64,000 nt of DNA, from the NCBI GenBank assembly GCA_030609325.1, contig JAUWCL010000001.1:104746-168745 (forward strand), in the 5' to 3' direction. A program made the translations under genes and the position numbers. The notes under the pieces were generated by a model. It had not been told where the DNA came from. It worked only from the letters and a program-made list of their open reading frames with translations, and made no database searches. Below are positions 1 through 10,173 of the stretch, piece by piece. This stretch comes from Candidatus Krumholzibacteriota bacterium. Its GTDB lineage: Bacteria; Krumholzibacteriota; Krumholzibacteriia; Krumholzibacteriales; Krumholzibacteriaceae. Position 1 is the stretch's first letter, and every line of letters begins with the position of its first letter.

Positions 1-1299
1 CCTCATGATCCCGTACTGCAGCTCGAGCTCGGCCGGCGAGAAGACCAGGCCAAGAAAGTCCTTCTTTGCCATCCCTATCCCGTGCTCTCCGCTCAGCGCC
101 CCCCCCATCTCCGCGACTCGCGTGAAGAGCCGATCGACGAATACCATCGCCCTCTTTATCTCCGCACTTCGGCGCCTGTCGGTCATGATGTTGACGTGCA
201 GATTCCCGTCCCCGCAATGCCCGAATATGTAGCAGTCGAGCTCGAGCTCCGAGGCGAGCCGGTGTATCCATGAGACGGCCTCGCCCAACCCACCGAGCGG
301 GAGCGAGATATCCTCGTTGATCTTCGTGATCCCCATGCGTGCCAGACTGGGGCTGACCGATCTGCGCAGTTCCCAGAGGATATCCCTCTCCCCGTCGTCC
401 CGTGCGGTCAGCATCCCGAGCCCGTGATTGTCGCAGAACGACGAGAGAAGGCCGTACTGCGTATCCACATCTTCGGGTGAGCCGTCCATCTCGAAGAAGA
501 GACAGCTGCTCCCCCTGTCGATCCCCGAGAGTTTCCTGTACTCGCTGACACAGCGCATCGTCTTCGAGTCGATAAACTCGAGGACGCTCGGTGTGAATCC
601 GGTCGCGAGGAGCGCCGAGGCGGTGTTCATCGCCTCGCCGTCCTCCCCCGCCGCCACTAGCACGGTCCTGAACACCTCCGGCCTCGGGAGCACCCGCATC
701 CTGACGGAGTAGATCGCTCCGAGCGTGCCTTCAGCGCCGATCAGCAGCGCGGCGGGGCCGCGTTGAGCAGACTCGATCACCTCTCCCCCGGAATCGATCC
801 AGACCATCGACCGCACGTACCGCCTCGTCACACCGTACTTGTAGGCCCTCGGGCCGCCGGCGTTCTCAGCGATGTTACCGCCGATCGTCGAGACCCTGAA
901 GCTCGCAGGGTCGGGCGGATAAAAGAATCCGCGAGGTTCGAGATACTCCTGGAGATCGTTGTTCACTATCCCCGCCTCGACCGTCACGGTCCGTGCCTCC
1001 GTATCCATTTCGAGCACCCTGTTCATCTTCTCGGTCGAGACTACGACTCCACCGCATGGAACCGATCCTCCGGAAAATCCGGTCCCGGCCCCCCTCATGA
1101 AAAGAGGCACGCCGATCCGACGCGCCTCGAAAACCGTCTTCTGCAGATCATCGAGCCCTCGAGGGAAAACTACGGCGTCGCACCACCCCCTTCTGCCAGT
1201 GGCGTCGAAACCGTACGATAACGTGTAGCGTGCCTCCCGGCGAAAGGATATCCCCCGCAGCCTCTTTCCCAGCTCCTTTATTTCGCTTTCGAGCTCCAT
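1..1299 (-). CDS. FAD-linked oxidase, glycolate/D-lactate oxidase GlcD-like (C-terminus truncated by window edge)
   Basis: Not in ORF track because it is open at the left edge. Manual minus-strand translation from ATG at 1299 gives MELESEIKELGKRLRG...GAGTGFSGGSVP...STIGGNIAENAGGPRAYKYGVT...FGHCGDGNLHVN...GEHGIGMAKK, typical of FAD_binding_4/FAD-oxidase_C proteins. Confidence 0.88.
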   Translation of the reverse strand, partial: MELESEIKELGKRLRGISFRREARYTLSYGFDATGRRGWCDAVVFPRGLDDLQKTVFEARRIGVPLFMRGAGTGFSGGSVPCGGVVVSTEKMNRVLEMDTEARTVTVEAGIVNNDLQEYLEPRGFFYPPDPASFRVSTIGGNIAENAGGPRAYKYGVTRRYVRSMVWIDSGGEVIESAQRGPAALLIGAEGTLGAIYSVRMRVLPRPEVFRTVLVAAGEDGEAMNTASALLATGFTPSVLEFIDSKTMRCVSEYRKLSGIDRGSSCLFFEMDGSPEDVDTQYGLLSSFCDNHGLGMLTARDDGERDILWELRRSVSPSLARMGITKINEDISLPLGGLGEAVSWIHRLASELELDCYIFGHCGDGNLHVNIMTDRRRSAEIKRAMVFVDRLFTRVAEMGGALSGEHGIGMAKKDFLGLVFSPAELELQYGIMR

Positions 1300-2490
1300 C
1301 TACGAATAGTCGCTTACGAAGCTCTCGAACCTGTCGAGGGCCATCGTCAGCTGCTCCTCGCCCGCCGCGAACGAGAAGCGGATCATGTTGTCCAATCCGA
1401 ACGGCGCGCCCGGGATCACGAGAAGCCCCTTCTCCTGGAGGAGCTTCTCGCAGAACTCGGCGCTCCCGCTCACCCCGCAGGCGGGATAGAGTGACGAGAC
1501 GTCGGCGAGGAAGTAGAAGGCACCGCCCGGCTCGGGAAAACTGATCCCCGGAATCGCCGCCAGGCGCTCTCCGAACATCTTCTTTCGCTTTTCGAATTCG
1601 ACGCGCATGCGCTCGCGGTCGGCAGCGCCGCTCCGGACCGCCTCGAGAGCGGCCCACTGGGAAATCGCGTTGGGGCACCCCGTCGCGTGGGCCTGGTAGG
1701 CGCCCATCCTGTAGGCGAGCTGTTCCTCGGCGAGCGCGAATCCTACCCTCCAGCCCGTCATCGCGTAGCTCTTCGAGACGCCGGTGACCACGACCGACTG
1801 GTCCTTGAGAGAAGGTAGAAGCTTGACGGGAGAGTGGTGCTCGACACCGTCGAATGTGAGGAACTCGTATATCTCGTCGCTTATCAATGCTATCCCCTCT
1901 TCGAGTAGAACGTTCCCGACAGCCTCGAGCTCTTCTCTCGTATAGACGATCCCCGCAGGGTTGTTCGGCGAGTTGAAGAGCAGTACCTTCGGCTTGCCCC
2001 TGCCGATCTCATTTCTGAGCATCTCAACGGTCATCTTGTACCCCGTCTTCGTCCCGGTCTCGACGATCCTCGGCACCGCCCCGACGAGCTTGACCATCTC
2101 CGGATAGCTGACCCAGTACGGCGTGACGAACATCACCTCATCGCCCGGATCGGTGAGGGCGTAGAGGGAGTTGAATATGGAGTGTTTCGCCCCGTGGGAG
2201 ATGACGACCTCTTTCCAGCCGTAATCGACGCCGAGAAACGCAGTGTATTCCTCGGCCACCGCCTCGCGGAGCTGCCTGATCCCGGCTGCCGGGGTGTATC
2301 GCGTCTTTCCCTCTCTTATCGCCTTTATACCTGCCTCTTTGATGACATCAGGCGTCTCGAAATCGGGTTCACCAGCGGCAAGCCCCACGACATCCTCGCC
2401 CGCCTCCTTGAGGGTGTTGGCCCTCGTGTTGAGGCTGAGGGTCACGGACGGCTCGATTCCTGCCGCCCTCCTGCTGATGAATCCTGACAA
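1300..2490 (-). CDS. Class I/II pyridoxal-phosphate aminotransferase (aspartate aminotransferase-like)
   Basis: 396 aa; GLAAGEPDFETPD, NSPNNPAG, SDEIYE, GVSKSYAMTGWRVGF motifs. Confidence 0.93.
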   Translation of the reverse strand: MSGFISRRAAGIEPSVTLSLNTRANTLKEAGEDVVGLAAGEPDFETPDVIKEAGIKAIREGKTRYTPAAGIRQLREAVAEEYTAFLGVDYGWKEVVISHGAKHSIFNSLYALTDPGDEVMFVTPYWVSYPEMVKLVGAVPRIVETGTKTGYKMTVEMLRNEIGRGKPKVLLFNSPNNPAGIVYTREELEAVGNVLLEEGIALISDEIYEFLTFDGVEHHSPVKLLPSLKDQSVVVTGVSKSYAMTGWRVGFALAEEQLAYRMGAYQAHATGCPNAISQWAALEAVRSGAADRERMRVEFEKRKKMFGERLAAIPGISFPEPGGAFYFLADVSSLYPACGVSGSAEFCEKLLQEKGLLVIPGAPFGLDNMIRFSFAAGEEQLTMALDRFESFVSDYS

Positions 2491-2506
2491 TTCGTCCCTC
2501 CCGGCG

Positions 2507-3001
2507 TTATCCGCTCTGCAGCGGCTTCCACTCTTCGAGCCTTTTTACCACGGCTTCCGGAACGAGGCATCCGATATCCCCGCCGAGCCTGTATATCTCC
2601 TTCACCAGAGAGCTGTGAAGGTAGATATATTTCTCGCTCGGCATGAGGAATACGGTCTCGAACTCCGGCCGTAATTTTCTGTTCATAAGTGCGATCATCA
2701 GCTCGTATTCGAAGTCCGAAACGGCCCGGAGGCCCCTGATGACCACATCCACCTCCCTGTTCCTGAACTCGTCGACGAGCAGCCCGTCGAAGGTGACTAC
2801 CTCTACCCGATCGATGCCGGTGAGGCTTTCCTTCACGACCGTCTCGCGCTGCTCGAGCGTGAGAAACGGTCCCTTGTGGTAACCTGCGGCCACCGCTACG
2901 ATGACCTTGTCGAACAGGCCCGAGATCCGCTCCACGAGATCCACGTGGCCGTTCGTGATCGGGTCGAAAGTGCCCGGATAAAGGGCTATCCTGCCTTTCA
3001 T
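2507..3001 (-). CDS. coaD: Pantetheine-phosphate adenylyltransferase
   Basis: 164 aa; ALYPGTFDPITNGHVDLVERISGLFD and VIRGLRAVSDFEYELMIALMNRKL. Confidence 0.96.
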   Translation of the reverse strand: MKGRIALYPGTFDPITNGHVDLVERISGLFDKVIVAVAAGYHKGPFLTLEQRETVVKESLTGIDRVEVVTFDGLLVDEFRNREVDVVIRGLRAVSDFEYELMIALMNRKLRPEFETVFLMPSEKYIYLHSSLVKEIYRLGGDIGCLVPEAVVKRLEEWKPLQSG

Positions 3002-3582
3002 TCCTGTCCCTCCGCGCCTGGGCCCTGCGGCCCGTCCTCTCTATATTCGAGATACGTCACTATCGTCTGTCCGAATTTCCTCGTCCTTTTCTTCTCGAGC
3101 GAGCCGCCGGAGGGGATATCATACTCCCCGCCGCTCTCGGTGATCAGCAGACCGCAGATCTTCCTCCCCGCCGAGCTGATCGTTCCGGCGATCCTCTGCG
3201 AGAGCTTCGAGGCGTAGGGCGGATCTACGAAGATTATGTCGAATGTTTTCTTCGATCTGATGAGGCGCTCGAGGTATTTCACAGCGTCTCCGCGCACCAC
3301 CTCGGCCTGATCGGCCACCCTGCACCTGTCGAGGTTGGTCCTCAGCGCCTTGAGGATCTTCTGGTCCTGCTCGACGAATACCACCCTCGACGCCCCCCTG
3401 CTCAATGCCTCGATCCCTATCGAGCCGGAGCCGGCGAAGAGGTCGAGCACCACGGCATCCTGGACCCTGCCGTACAGGGTGTCGAATACCGAACCCTTGA
3501 CGATCTGGGCCGTAGGCCTGAACTGGGGTCCATGTCCGCCCCTGAGGGCGATGCCCCTGCATCTTCCCGTTATTACTCTCAT
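2998..3582 (-). CDS. rsmD: 16S rRNA (guanine(966)-N(2))-methyltransferase RsmD
   Basis: 194 aa; MRVITGRCRGIALRG, VLDLFAGSGSIGIEALSRGA, FVDPPY motif; overlaps coaD by 4 bp. Confidence 0.93.
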   Translation of the reverse strand: MRVITGRCRGIALRGGHGPQFRPTAQIVKGSVFDTLYGRVQDAVVLDLFAGSGSIGIEALSRGASRVVFVEQDQKILKALRTNLDRCRVADQAEVVRGDAVKYLERLIRSKKTFDIIFVDPPYASKLSQRIAGTISSAGRKICGLLITESGGEYDIPSGGSLEKKRTRKFGQTIVTYLEYREDGPQGPGAEGQE

Positions 3583-3650
3583 AAGGCATTTCAGGATAAA
3601 TAATCAACGGGCGGGCGGCAAGAGAAAAGGGCTTCCGGCCCGTCCGGCAT

Positions 3651-3687
3651 AAAAAAAGCCCCCGGGGTCAGGGAATCACCCGGGGGC
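3651..3687 (-). terminator. Intrinsic terminator downstream of pilQ
   Basis: Minus strand GCCCCCGGG-loop-CCCGGGGGC followed by TTTTTTTAT; stem arms at 3658-3666 and 3679-3687. Confidence 0.85.
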
Positions 3688-3711
3688 GCGACGTCCAGTG
3701 GAGGGGCAAGA

Positions 3712-5601
3712 TTATTCCACTATCGTCGGTGTCACGAATATCACGAGTTCCTGCTGCTTGTTTACCTTCGATTTCGAAGAGAAGAACCAGCCGATACCCG
3801 GAATGTCCTTGAGAATGGGAACGCCTCTCACGAACTCGCTCTCGATCTCCTTCATCAGCCCACCGATCACGGCCGTCTCTCCGTTGTTGACTATAACCCT
3901 GGTATCGGCCTCGGTCATGGAGATGATAACTCCGCCCTGGGCGGTAGCCTCGTTCTGGAGGTCGCTGACTTCAGGATGCAGGTCGAGAGTGATGGTCCTG
4001 TCGGCGTTCACATGAGGAATGACCCTCAGCATGATACCGATTTTGGTGAGCTCGGTGATCGGGTTTCCGGCCTCATCCGAGACGATGAGGGGGATCTCCT
4101 TACCGACCAGAATACTCGCCTCGCGGTTGTCCATCGTGGTGATCCGCGGGTTGGAGATCAGTTTCGCCTTGTTGCCCTTCTCGAGAGCCTTGAAGACAGC
4201 GGCGAACTCACCCCAGGACTGGACGGTCCCGTATGTCAGCCTGGTTGCCGCCGCGGCGATGTTCGCCGTGACCTCGGCGCTTCCCGTTCCGTCCAGGGTG
4301 GACGATGCGAGGTTCATGAAGGCCCAGTCAATACCGAGCTCCCTCGAGGCCTCGACGTCGATCTCGACGATCTTGGCGTTGATATCAACCTGGTAGGTCC
4401 TCTTGTCGAGCTCGCGTACCATGCCCTCTATCTTCTCGATATTCTTCTCGATGTCGTTGACGACAAGGGAGTTGCTGCCCTCATCGACGGCGATCATTCC
4501 GCGCTGGCTCACGATATTCTCCAGCGCCATGCGAATCTCTTCGGCGTTCGAGTTGTTGATGAAGATGATCCTGGTGACGAGGGGCAGAAGGTCGTCCTTC
4601 TTCCTCTCGGCCATCTTCTCGTCCAGTTCCTCTTTCATCAGGGCCTGCGTCTCGGCAACCCTGATCATACCGAACTCCTCGCGGTAGCCGTAGCCGTACG
4701 CCTTCAAAAGGATGTCGAGCGTCTCTTCCCATGGTGTGTCCTTGATATGGACGTATACATCGCCCTCCACGTCCTTGCCCGAGACGATGTTTACGCCGGC
4801 AAAGTCCGAGATGGTGCGGAGTACCGTCTTGATGTCGGCGCCCTGCGCGTCCAGCGTGATCTTGCGCCGGCCCATGGCCAGCCCGCCGCCGGCGGCGGGA
4901 GCGCCGCGCACGTAGTTCTGTGTCCAGTCGTTTGCCGCCCTGGCTACCCTGGCAGGAGCCGAGTTGATCTCGGTCTTGATCTCGACCGGCTCGACCTTCA
5001 CCCAAGGATCCTCTTCTACGATTTCTTCCCTCTTTTTCTCGGTCTGCTGCACGGTGACCGGCTTCTCCCCCGGAGTCGTCATCGGCAGTACCGGACCCAT
5101 CGTTGCCCCGGCGACCGGGATGTGCCTCGGCTCGGCAGGCTCGGGCCTGGCGAACGGCTTTATCTCGAGGATCGGGGAGTCGTCGGCCGACGCGGTCCTG
5201 ACCGTGCCCCGGGGCGACAGCTCGACGACCTGGTAGTCGCCGCTCTCATATGTCTTCCAGTCGACCTTCATCTTCAGGTCTACAACGACCCTGCTTATCA
5301 GCACGGGATCGTTCTGATACTGACTCGTTCTGACATTGCTGACTATTCCGTTCTCGGGATAATCATCGACGTTTCTCACATCGTACATTGCGCCTATGCA
5401 ATCCACTACGAGCCTGTCAGGATCGCTCATAGTGAAGGTCCTGAACTGGATGTCCCCGACCTTGCTTATCTCGAGCCTGACCTTTTCACCCTCGGGAACG
5501 ACCTTGACGCCGTTGATCTCCGATACAGCGGCGAGACCGAGACCGGGCAGGACAAGACCCGCGATGATTACCAGGGCGGATCTGCGGATGCTCATCATCA
5601 T
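3712..5601 (-). CDS. pilQ: Type IV pilus secretin PilQ (AMIN, STN, secretin domains)
   Basis: 629 aa; secretin core VGKEIPLIVSDEAG...VIPHVNADRTITLDLHPEVSDL...NGETAVIGGLMKE...VPILKDIPGIGWFF. Confidence 0.93.
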   Translation of the reverse strand: MMMSIRRSALVIIAGLVLPGLGLAAVSEINGVKVVPEGEKVRLEISKVGDIQFRTFTMSDPDRLVVDCIGAMYDVRNVDDYPENGIVSNVRTSQYQNDPVLISRVVVDLKMKVDWKTYESGDYQVVELSPRGTVRTASADDSPILEIKPFARPEPAEPRHIPVAGATMGPVLPMTTPGEKPVTVQQTEKKREEIVEEDPWVKVEPVEIKTEINSAPARVARAANDWTQNYVRGAPAAGGGLAMGRRKITLDAQGADIKTVLRTISDFAGVNIVSGKDVEGDVYVHIKDTPWEETLDILLKAYGYGYREEFGMIRVAETQALMKEELDEKMAERKKDDLLPLVTRIIFINNSNAEEIRMALENIVSQRGMIAVDEGSNSLVVNDIEKNIEKIEGMVRELDKRTYQVDINAKIVEIDVEASRELGIDWAFMNLASSTLDGTGSAEVTANIAAAATRLTYGTVQSWGEFAAVFKALEKGNKAKLISNPRITTMDNREASILVGKEIPLIVSDEAGNPITELTKIGIMLRVIPHVNADRTITLDLHPEVSDLQNEATAQGGVIISMTEADTRVIVNNGETAVIGGLMKEIESEFVRGVPILKDIPGIGWFFSSKSKVNKQQELVIFVTPTIVE

Positions 5602-6065
5602 GATTCTCCTTTGTTCTTACTGCTGCCCTCTATATTGAGGGTTACACTGGTCGTCTGTCCGAACATCGAGATCCTCGCCACCAGCATCCGGTCGCCGACG
5701 GAAACAATGCTTCCGTTACGGATCGGATCGCCGGCCTTGAGAATGTAGGCAAATCCGTTGCTGTCCTCGAGCATCGCGTATTTCTCCATGCCGCCGGTGA
5801 GGACTCCGACGAGTGTCACGGCGTTGATATCGACGAGCTCGAACTCGGACTGTTCGTATTCTCCGACGATGAGGCTCTGGAAGGGATCTCTCCGGTTGAA
5901 CGCCTGGTAGTAATACCTCTTCTCGCGGATGATCTTGCCCTCCACCATCTTTCCGTCCTGCGCGAGGACCGGGAAAAGCGGTAAAGCGGAAAGGAGAAGA
6001 GCGGCACCCGTGAACGCCCAGATCGCCTTCCAGGCTTTCTTATGAACTCTTCTTGACGCTCTCAT
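5598..6065 (-). CDS. pilP: Type IV pilus assembly lipoprotein/inner-membrane protein PilP-like
   Basis: 155 aa between pilO and pilQ; YQAFNRRDPFQSL motif and C-terminal beta domain. Confidence 0.8.
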   Translation of the reverse strand: MRASRRVHKKAWKAIWAFTGAALLLSALPLFPVLAQDGKMVEGKIIREKRYYYQAFNRRDPFQSLIVGEYEQSEFELVDINAVTLVGVLTGGMEKYAMLEDSNGFAYILKAGDPIRNGSIVSVGDRMLVARISMFGQTTSVTLNIEGSSKNKGES

Positions 6066-6648
6066 CTGTCACCTCCCCACTTTTATTCATCGTGAACGCG
6101 GTCATAGTCATCTCTGCTTCGATGGTAAATCCGCCGGTATTGTCCTTGTCCTTGTAGGGTTTGACCCTCAGGCCGGTCACGTTGATGATCCTGTCGAGGT
6201 TCGCCACCTTCGACAGGAACACGCCGACCTCATGATACTCACCCCGGATCTTCACCTTTACGGGATTCTCAGTTATGAATTCCATCGTGACGGGGAGCTG
6301 CGGCTCGAAGAGCTCGAACCGGACGCCGGACTGGCTTCCCGCCCGCGTCACCTTGCGGAGCAGCTGCGCCACTTCCTTCTCATGGGGCAGGAGGCTCTGG
6401 GCGGCGATCCACTTCTCGTGAAGCCGCTCGTACTCCTCCTCGAGTCTGGCCAGACTGTTCACTGTCTTCCTGGCCTTCTCCAGCTCTGCGCTTAACTTGT
6501 CATACTCCGAATCGAGCGTATTGACGCGCGCCTTCAGCGGCTGAAAGAAGAAAGGCATGAAAGACGTGAAAAAGTACACGTAGCCGACTATGACGAGGAG
6601 TATCCCCACAATAAGCGTCTTCTGTACCTTGGGATCCTTGAAATCCAT
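6040..6648 (-). CDS. pilO: Type IV pilus assembly protein PilO
   Basis: 202 aa; N-terminal TM, coiled coil, FELFEPQ...V.I.GEYHEVGVFLSKVANLDRIINV. Confidence 0.85.
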   Translation of the reverse strand: MDFKDPKVQKTLIVGILLVIVGYVYFFTSFMPFFFQPLKARVNTLDSEYDKLSAELEKARKTVNSLARLEEEYERLHEKWIAAQSLLPHEKEVAQLLRKVTRAGSQSGVRFELFEPQLPVTMEFITENPVKVKIRGEYHEVGVFLSKVANLDRIINVTGLRVKPYKDKDNTGGFTIEAEMTMTAFTMNKSGEVTDESVKKSS

Positions 6649-6665
6649 TCCATTACCTCTCTTCC

Positions 6666-7220
6666 CTACTGAGGCATCACATTGGCGCTCAGGCTGAATT
6701 TCATCACTTCACGCTTCTTGATCTGCCCCCGCTCCGCGATCTTGAGGTCGACGCTCGTCACGAGCGGCGAATCCTCCAGATTGGAGATCATGTCGGCAAC
6801 GGTGAAGTTGGAGAACGTTATTCCGTCTATCATGAAATTGTTCGGTGAGAGCTCGTTGATATCGGTCAGCCAGCAGTTCACCGGCAGTTTGTAGCTGATA
6901 TCGTTGAGAAACTTCACCCTGTAATACCTGTTTCTGTCGAGCGATGTGATGAGGCTGAGCCTCTTGTTGACTTCCTCCCGCTCCTTGGTGATCTGCTTGA
7001 TCTTGGCCAGCTGCGGGGCGAGTTTTCTGGACTCCTCCTTCGCCACCTCGATCTTCTTTTCAAGGCTTCTGACCCTGTGCCGCTGGATAGTGCCGCTTAT
7101 TGCTATCGAGGCGACAAAGACCACGATCGCCGCGACCACGTACACTGTCGACATCTCGGGAAGGTGCAGTTCCTTCCTCTTGGCCCTGTCTTCCGCTGGA
7201 AGAAGATTTATCCGTATCAT
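6666..7220 (-). CDS. pilN: Type IV pilus assembly protein PilN
   Basis: 184 aa; MIRINLLPAEDR start, single TM, fimbrial assembly domain; next to pilM. Confidence 0.88.
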   Translation of the reverse strand: MIRINLLPAEDRAKRKELHLPEMSTVYVVAAIVVFVASIAISGTIQRHRVRSLEKKIEVAKEESRKLAPQLAKIKQITKEREEVNKRLSLITSLDRNRYYRVKFLNDISYKLPVNCWLTDINELSPNNFMIDGITFSNFTVADMISNLEDSPLVTSVDLKIAERGQIKKREVMKFSLSANVMPQ

Positions 7221-8347
7221 TACTTGCCCGCCTTTCTCAGAGCGAGACCGATGCCGACAGTCAGCAGCGGCGCCAGGCTGTCGAGGTCTTCTTCATATTC
7301 GCCGAATACGCCTTCATCCCATTCGACAGCGTCGAGAGGATTGTGTATGGAGAATTCCATCCCGTGCTTCTCCGAAAGGATCTCCCTGAGGAAAGGTATG
7401 TGTGCCCCTCCTCCGCTCAGTGTGACCTCGTTTATATCCTCGGTGTCTCCCGCGGCCTTCAGAAAAGAAAGGCTGCGCTCGATGCCGAGCGAGAGGTCGT
7501 CGGAGCGCTTCTTTATGATTTCCCTTATCTTCGAACCGTCCAGTTCCCCGGTCTCCCCGTGGATGACCTTCTGGGCCTCCTCGTAATCGAGACCGAGTTC
7601 CTTCTGCAAAGATTCGACGAACTGGTCGGTGCCGACACTGATGTCCCTCGTGAACTGGGGACTGTCCCCCTGTATGATGTTGATGTTGGTAACATCGCTT
7701 CCGATGTTGATCAGGCCAATCGCCTTCCGGCTGCTGTCCGAATGATGATCGTCGAAGTCCTCTTCATCGTCCGAATCGCCGAAGCTTCCTGAGACGGCAT
7801 TCCTGCTCGACTCGAAGCAGTTCTGCACGGCGAATGAATCGACGTCGATTATCGTCGGAGAGAGTCCTGCGTCCCTTATCAGGCTGGCGTGGACGTTTAC
7901 CATGTCCTTCTTCGCGGCGACAAGCAGGACCTCCATCTGGTTGGCCCCGATGTCGTCATTGAGAATCTGGAAATCGAGGCAGACGTCGTCGATATCGAAC
8001 GGCACGTGCTGCTCGGCTTCCCAGAAGATCGCCTCCTGCGCGTCCTCCGGGGTCATCTTGTCCATAACAACCTTCTTGACGATGACCGCGCGGCCCGAAA
8101 CAGCCGACACGACATTGTCGGTCGCTATCCCCGACTGCTCGACGCACTCCCTGATCCCGTCGATCACCAGCCCCCTGTCCATGATCTCGCCCTCGACGAT
8201 CGCCTCGGGCAGTAACCTCGTGCAGCCGAAACGGACGATCTTCGGCGTGCCGCCGGAGTGATCGATCTCGACGATCTTGATCAGGCTCGAACCGATGTCG
8301 AGTCCGACGGTCGAGGATTTCTTGCTGAGAAATGGTAATGAGATCAT
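7220..8347 (-). CDS. pilM: Type IV pilus assembly ATPase-fold protein PilM
   Basis: 375 aa; VGLDIGSSLIKIVEI, actin/FtsA-like fold, GLINIGSDVTNINI, LSGGGAHIPFL. Confidence 0.92.
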   Translation of the reverse strand: MISLPFLSKKSSTVGLDIGSSLIKIVEIDHSGGTPKIVRFGCTRLLPEAIVEGEIMDRGLVIDGIRECVEQSGIATDNVVSAVSGRAVIVKKVVMDKMTPEDAQEAIFWEAEQHVPFDIDDVCLDFQILNDDIGANQMEVLLVAAKKDMVNVHASLIRDAGLSPTIIDVDSFAVQNCFESSRNAVSGSFGDSDDEEDFDDHHSDSSRKAIGLINIGSDVTNINIIQGDSPQFTRDISVGTDQFVESLQKELGLDYEEAQKVIHGETGELDGSKIREIIKKRSDDLSLGIERSLSFLKAAGDTEDINEVTLSGGGAHIPFLREILSEKHGMEFSIHNPLDAVEWDEGVFGEYEEDLDSLAPLLTVGIGLALRKAGK

Positions 8348-8480
8348 TCTCGCACCAGCCTTTTAAAATTCCTCTCAACAGGGTGGTCCAGGACCGCGCC
8401 TGTCACCCCTTGCCGACGCATCCGATACGCCGTATCCGATTGAGATAAATCGATAGTTTCTTCCTCGAGTGCCCGATAAC

Positions 8481-8495
8481 GCAACAAATGTGCCA
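8481..8495 (-). promoter_or_regulatory. Sigma-54 (-24/-12) promoter upstream of pilMNOPQ
   Basis: Minus strand TGGCACATTTGTTGC, consensus-like TGGCAYR-N4-TTGC; about 135 nt upstream of pilM ATG. Confidence 0.75.
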
Positions 8496-8733
8496 ACGCA
8501 TCGATACCCCGGCATCATTCAACTCGTGCATTACCATGTGGTTACAAACTGATATCCCGGGCACCGACGACCGTGTCCACGGTATCTGCAATAAATCCAT
8601 GCAATTCGCCAGAACGAGGGGACATTCCCGTCAACTTTGATGGACGTGGCGCCATTCACGGCCATAAATCGCGCCGATCCGGCAGGAGAGGCACCCCTTG
8701 AGGCGTTAGATGTCGCTGAAAATGTGTATGGAA

Positions 8734-9498
8734 TCAGAAACGTCCGAAATACCAGGCGAGCAGGGCCGAGCCGAAAACCATGCAAAATGCGGCTGACGGG
8801 GCGAGAAATGAGCCGAAGGCGACAGCCGTCTGCCCGTCGCCGCCCCTGCGCATCAGGGAGATGCCGTACACCGAACCGAAGAAAGAGGCGATCACTATCA
8901 CGGGCAGGATCAGGCCTATCCCGAGAAACGCGCCTATCATCGCCATGAGCTTGACGTCGCCTCCCCCCATCCCCTCGACTTTCCTCATCTTCCTGTAGAG
9001 GATACCGACGAGCCAGAGGCTGCCGCCGCCGGCGAGCGCTCCCGCCGACGACGAGATCAGGCTGAGGCCCGGATTGAAAAAACTCCACACAAGCCCGACC
9101 GCAATAAAGGAGAGACTGATCTGGTCGGGAATGATCCTGTGGTCCCAGTCGATCACCGTTATCGCGAGCAGCGCCATCAGGAACGAGTAGGCAAAAGCGG
9201 CGTTCACCCAGTCGCCGTGGAGGTGCACTGCCAAAACGGCGAGCAGGCCCCCGAGCAGTTCGATCACCGGGTAGCGCGGAGAGATCGAGGCGCCGCAGCG
9301 GCGGCACCTGCCGCGCAGGGTGAGGTAGCTGAGAACGGGGATGTTCTCGTACCAGGAGATCGTCTTCCCGCATCCGGGGCAGAACGACCTGGGCCTGACC
9401 ACAGATCTGCCGAGCGGCATACGGTAGATGACCACGTTGAGAAAACTGCCTGCCATCAGGCCGAATATAAAGACCGGTATTTCCACTATCCAGTTCAT
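8734..9498 (-). CDS. pilD: Prepilin leader peptidase/N-methyltransferase (A24)
   Basis: 254 aa; FGLMAGSFLNVVIYR, two CxxC pairs (CPGC, CRRC), GGGDVKLMAMIGAFLG. Confidence 0.95.
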   Translation of the reverse strand: MNWIVEIPVFIFGLMAGSFLNVVIYRMPLGRSVVRPRSFCPGCGKTISWYENIPVLSYLTLRGRCRRCGASISPRYPVIELLGGLLAVLAVHLHGDWVNAAFAYSFLMALLAITVIDWDHRIIPDQISLSFIAVGLVWSFFNPGLSLISSSAGALAGGGSLWLVGILYRKMRKVEGMGGGDVKLMAMIGAFLGIGLILPVIVIASFFGSVYGISLMRRGGDGQTAVAFGSFLAPSAAFCMVFGSALLAWYFGRF

Positions 9499-10172
9499 AC
9501 CCCGCCCATCCCCTGCTGCCTTCTCGCCTCGAGCTTCGCGATGTACCTTTCCGCCAGCTCGCTTATGTATCTGTTGTCCGAGCTCTCCGCCATCTCTTTC
9601 CAGAGAACGATGCTCGCCTCGATGTTCCCGCCCTTCGAGGCCGCTTCGGCGGCGAACCTGGCCGCCCTGTTGCCGTCGGCATTGGGCAGCGTGGCTGCTA
9701 CGCGGAAATACTTCTCCGCCTCCCTGTAATCCCTGCCCTCGAGGTAATGGAGCAATCCCATCTCGAAAGTGAGCCAGTAATCGTCGGGGTTGTTCCTCAG
9801 GCCCTTCTCCATGAGATTCTTTGCTGCGGCGAAATTCCCCAGGTCCTCCGTGATCACCAGGGCACTCAGCTTGTAGGCACCGAGGAAATGCGGATCGAGA
9901 TCGGTGATCATCTCGGCGAGATGGTTGAACAGGTGGATGTCGTTCTGGCTGAGCCTGTATCCGCCATAGTACTGCACCGCCCTGAACCAGTAGAGATCGG
10001 CGGCAAGCTCCCTGTAGCCGAGAGAGGCCATTATCATGAAATCGCTCGTGGGCAGGTAAGAGACCTCGATCCCGGCCTTGCCATCGAGAACCGGCTCGAC
10101 CGTCATCGCGGCTCCGACGATCGCGGAGACCGCGAACGCGAAAAAGAAGATCCTGGCAAAGGTCCTTATCAT
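9495..10172 (-). CDS. TPR-containing exported protein of the pil locus
   Basis: 225 aa with N-terminal hydrophobic segment and TPR-like repeats; overlaps pilD start by 4 bp. Confidence 0.7.
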   Translation of the reverse strand: MIRTFARIFFFAFAVSAIVGAAMTVEPVLDGKAGIEVSYLPTSDFMIMASLGYRELAADLYWFRAVQYYGGYRLSQNDIHLFNHLAEMITDLDPHFLGAYKLSALVITEDLGNFAAAKNLMEKGLRNNPDDYWLTFEMGLLHYLEGRDYREAEKYFRVAATLPNADGNRAARFAAEAASKGGNIEASIVLWKEMAESSDNRYISELAERYIAKLEARRQQGMGGV

Positions 10173-10173
10173 C

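Noticed and set aside
3976-5748. 590-aa plus-strand ORF opposite pilQ
   Set aside because: Shadow ORF of a well-supported secretin gene in high-GC sequence; low-complexity Asp/Val/Arg-rich translation without motifs.
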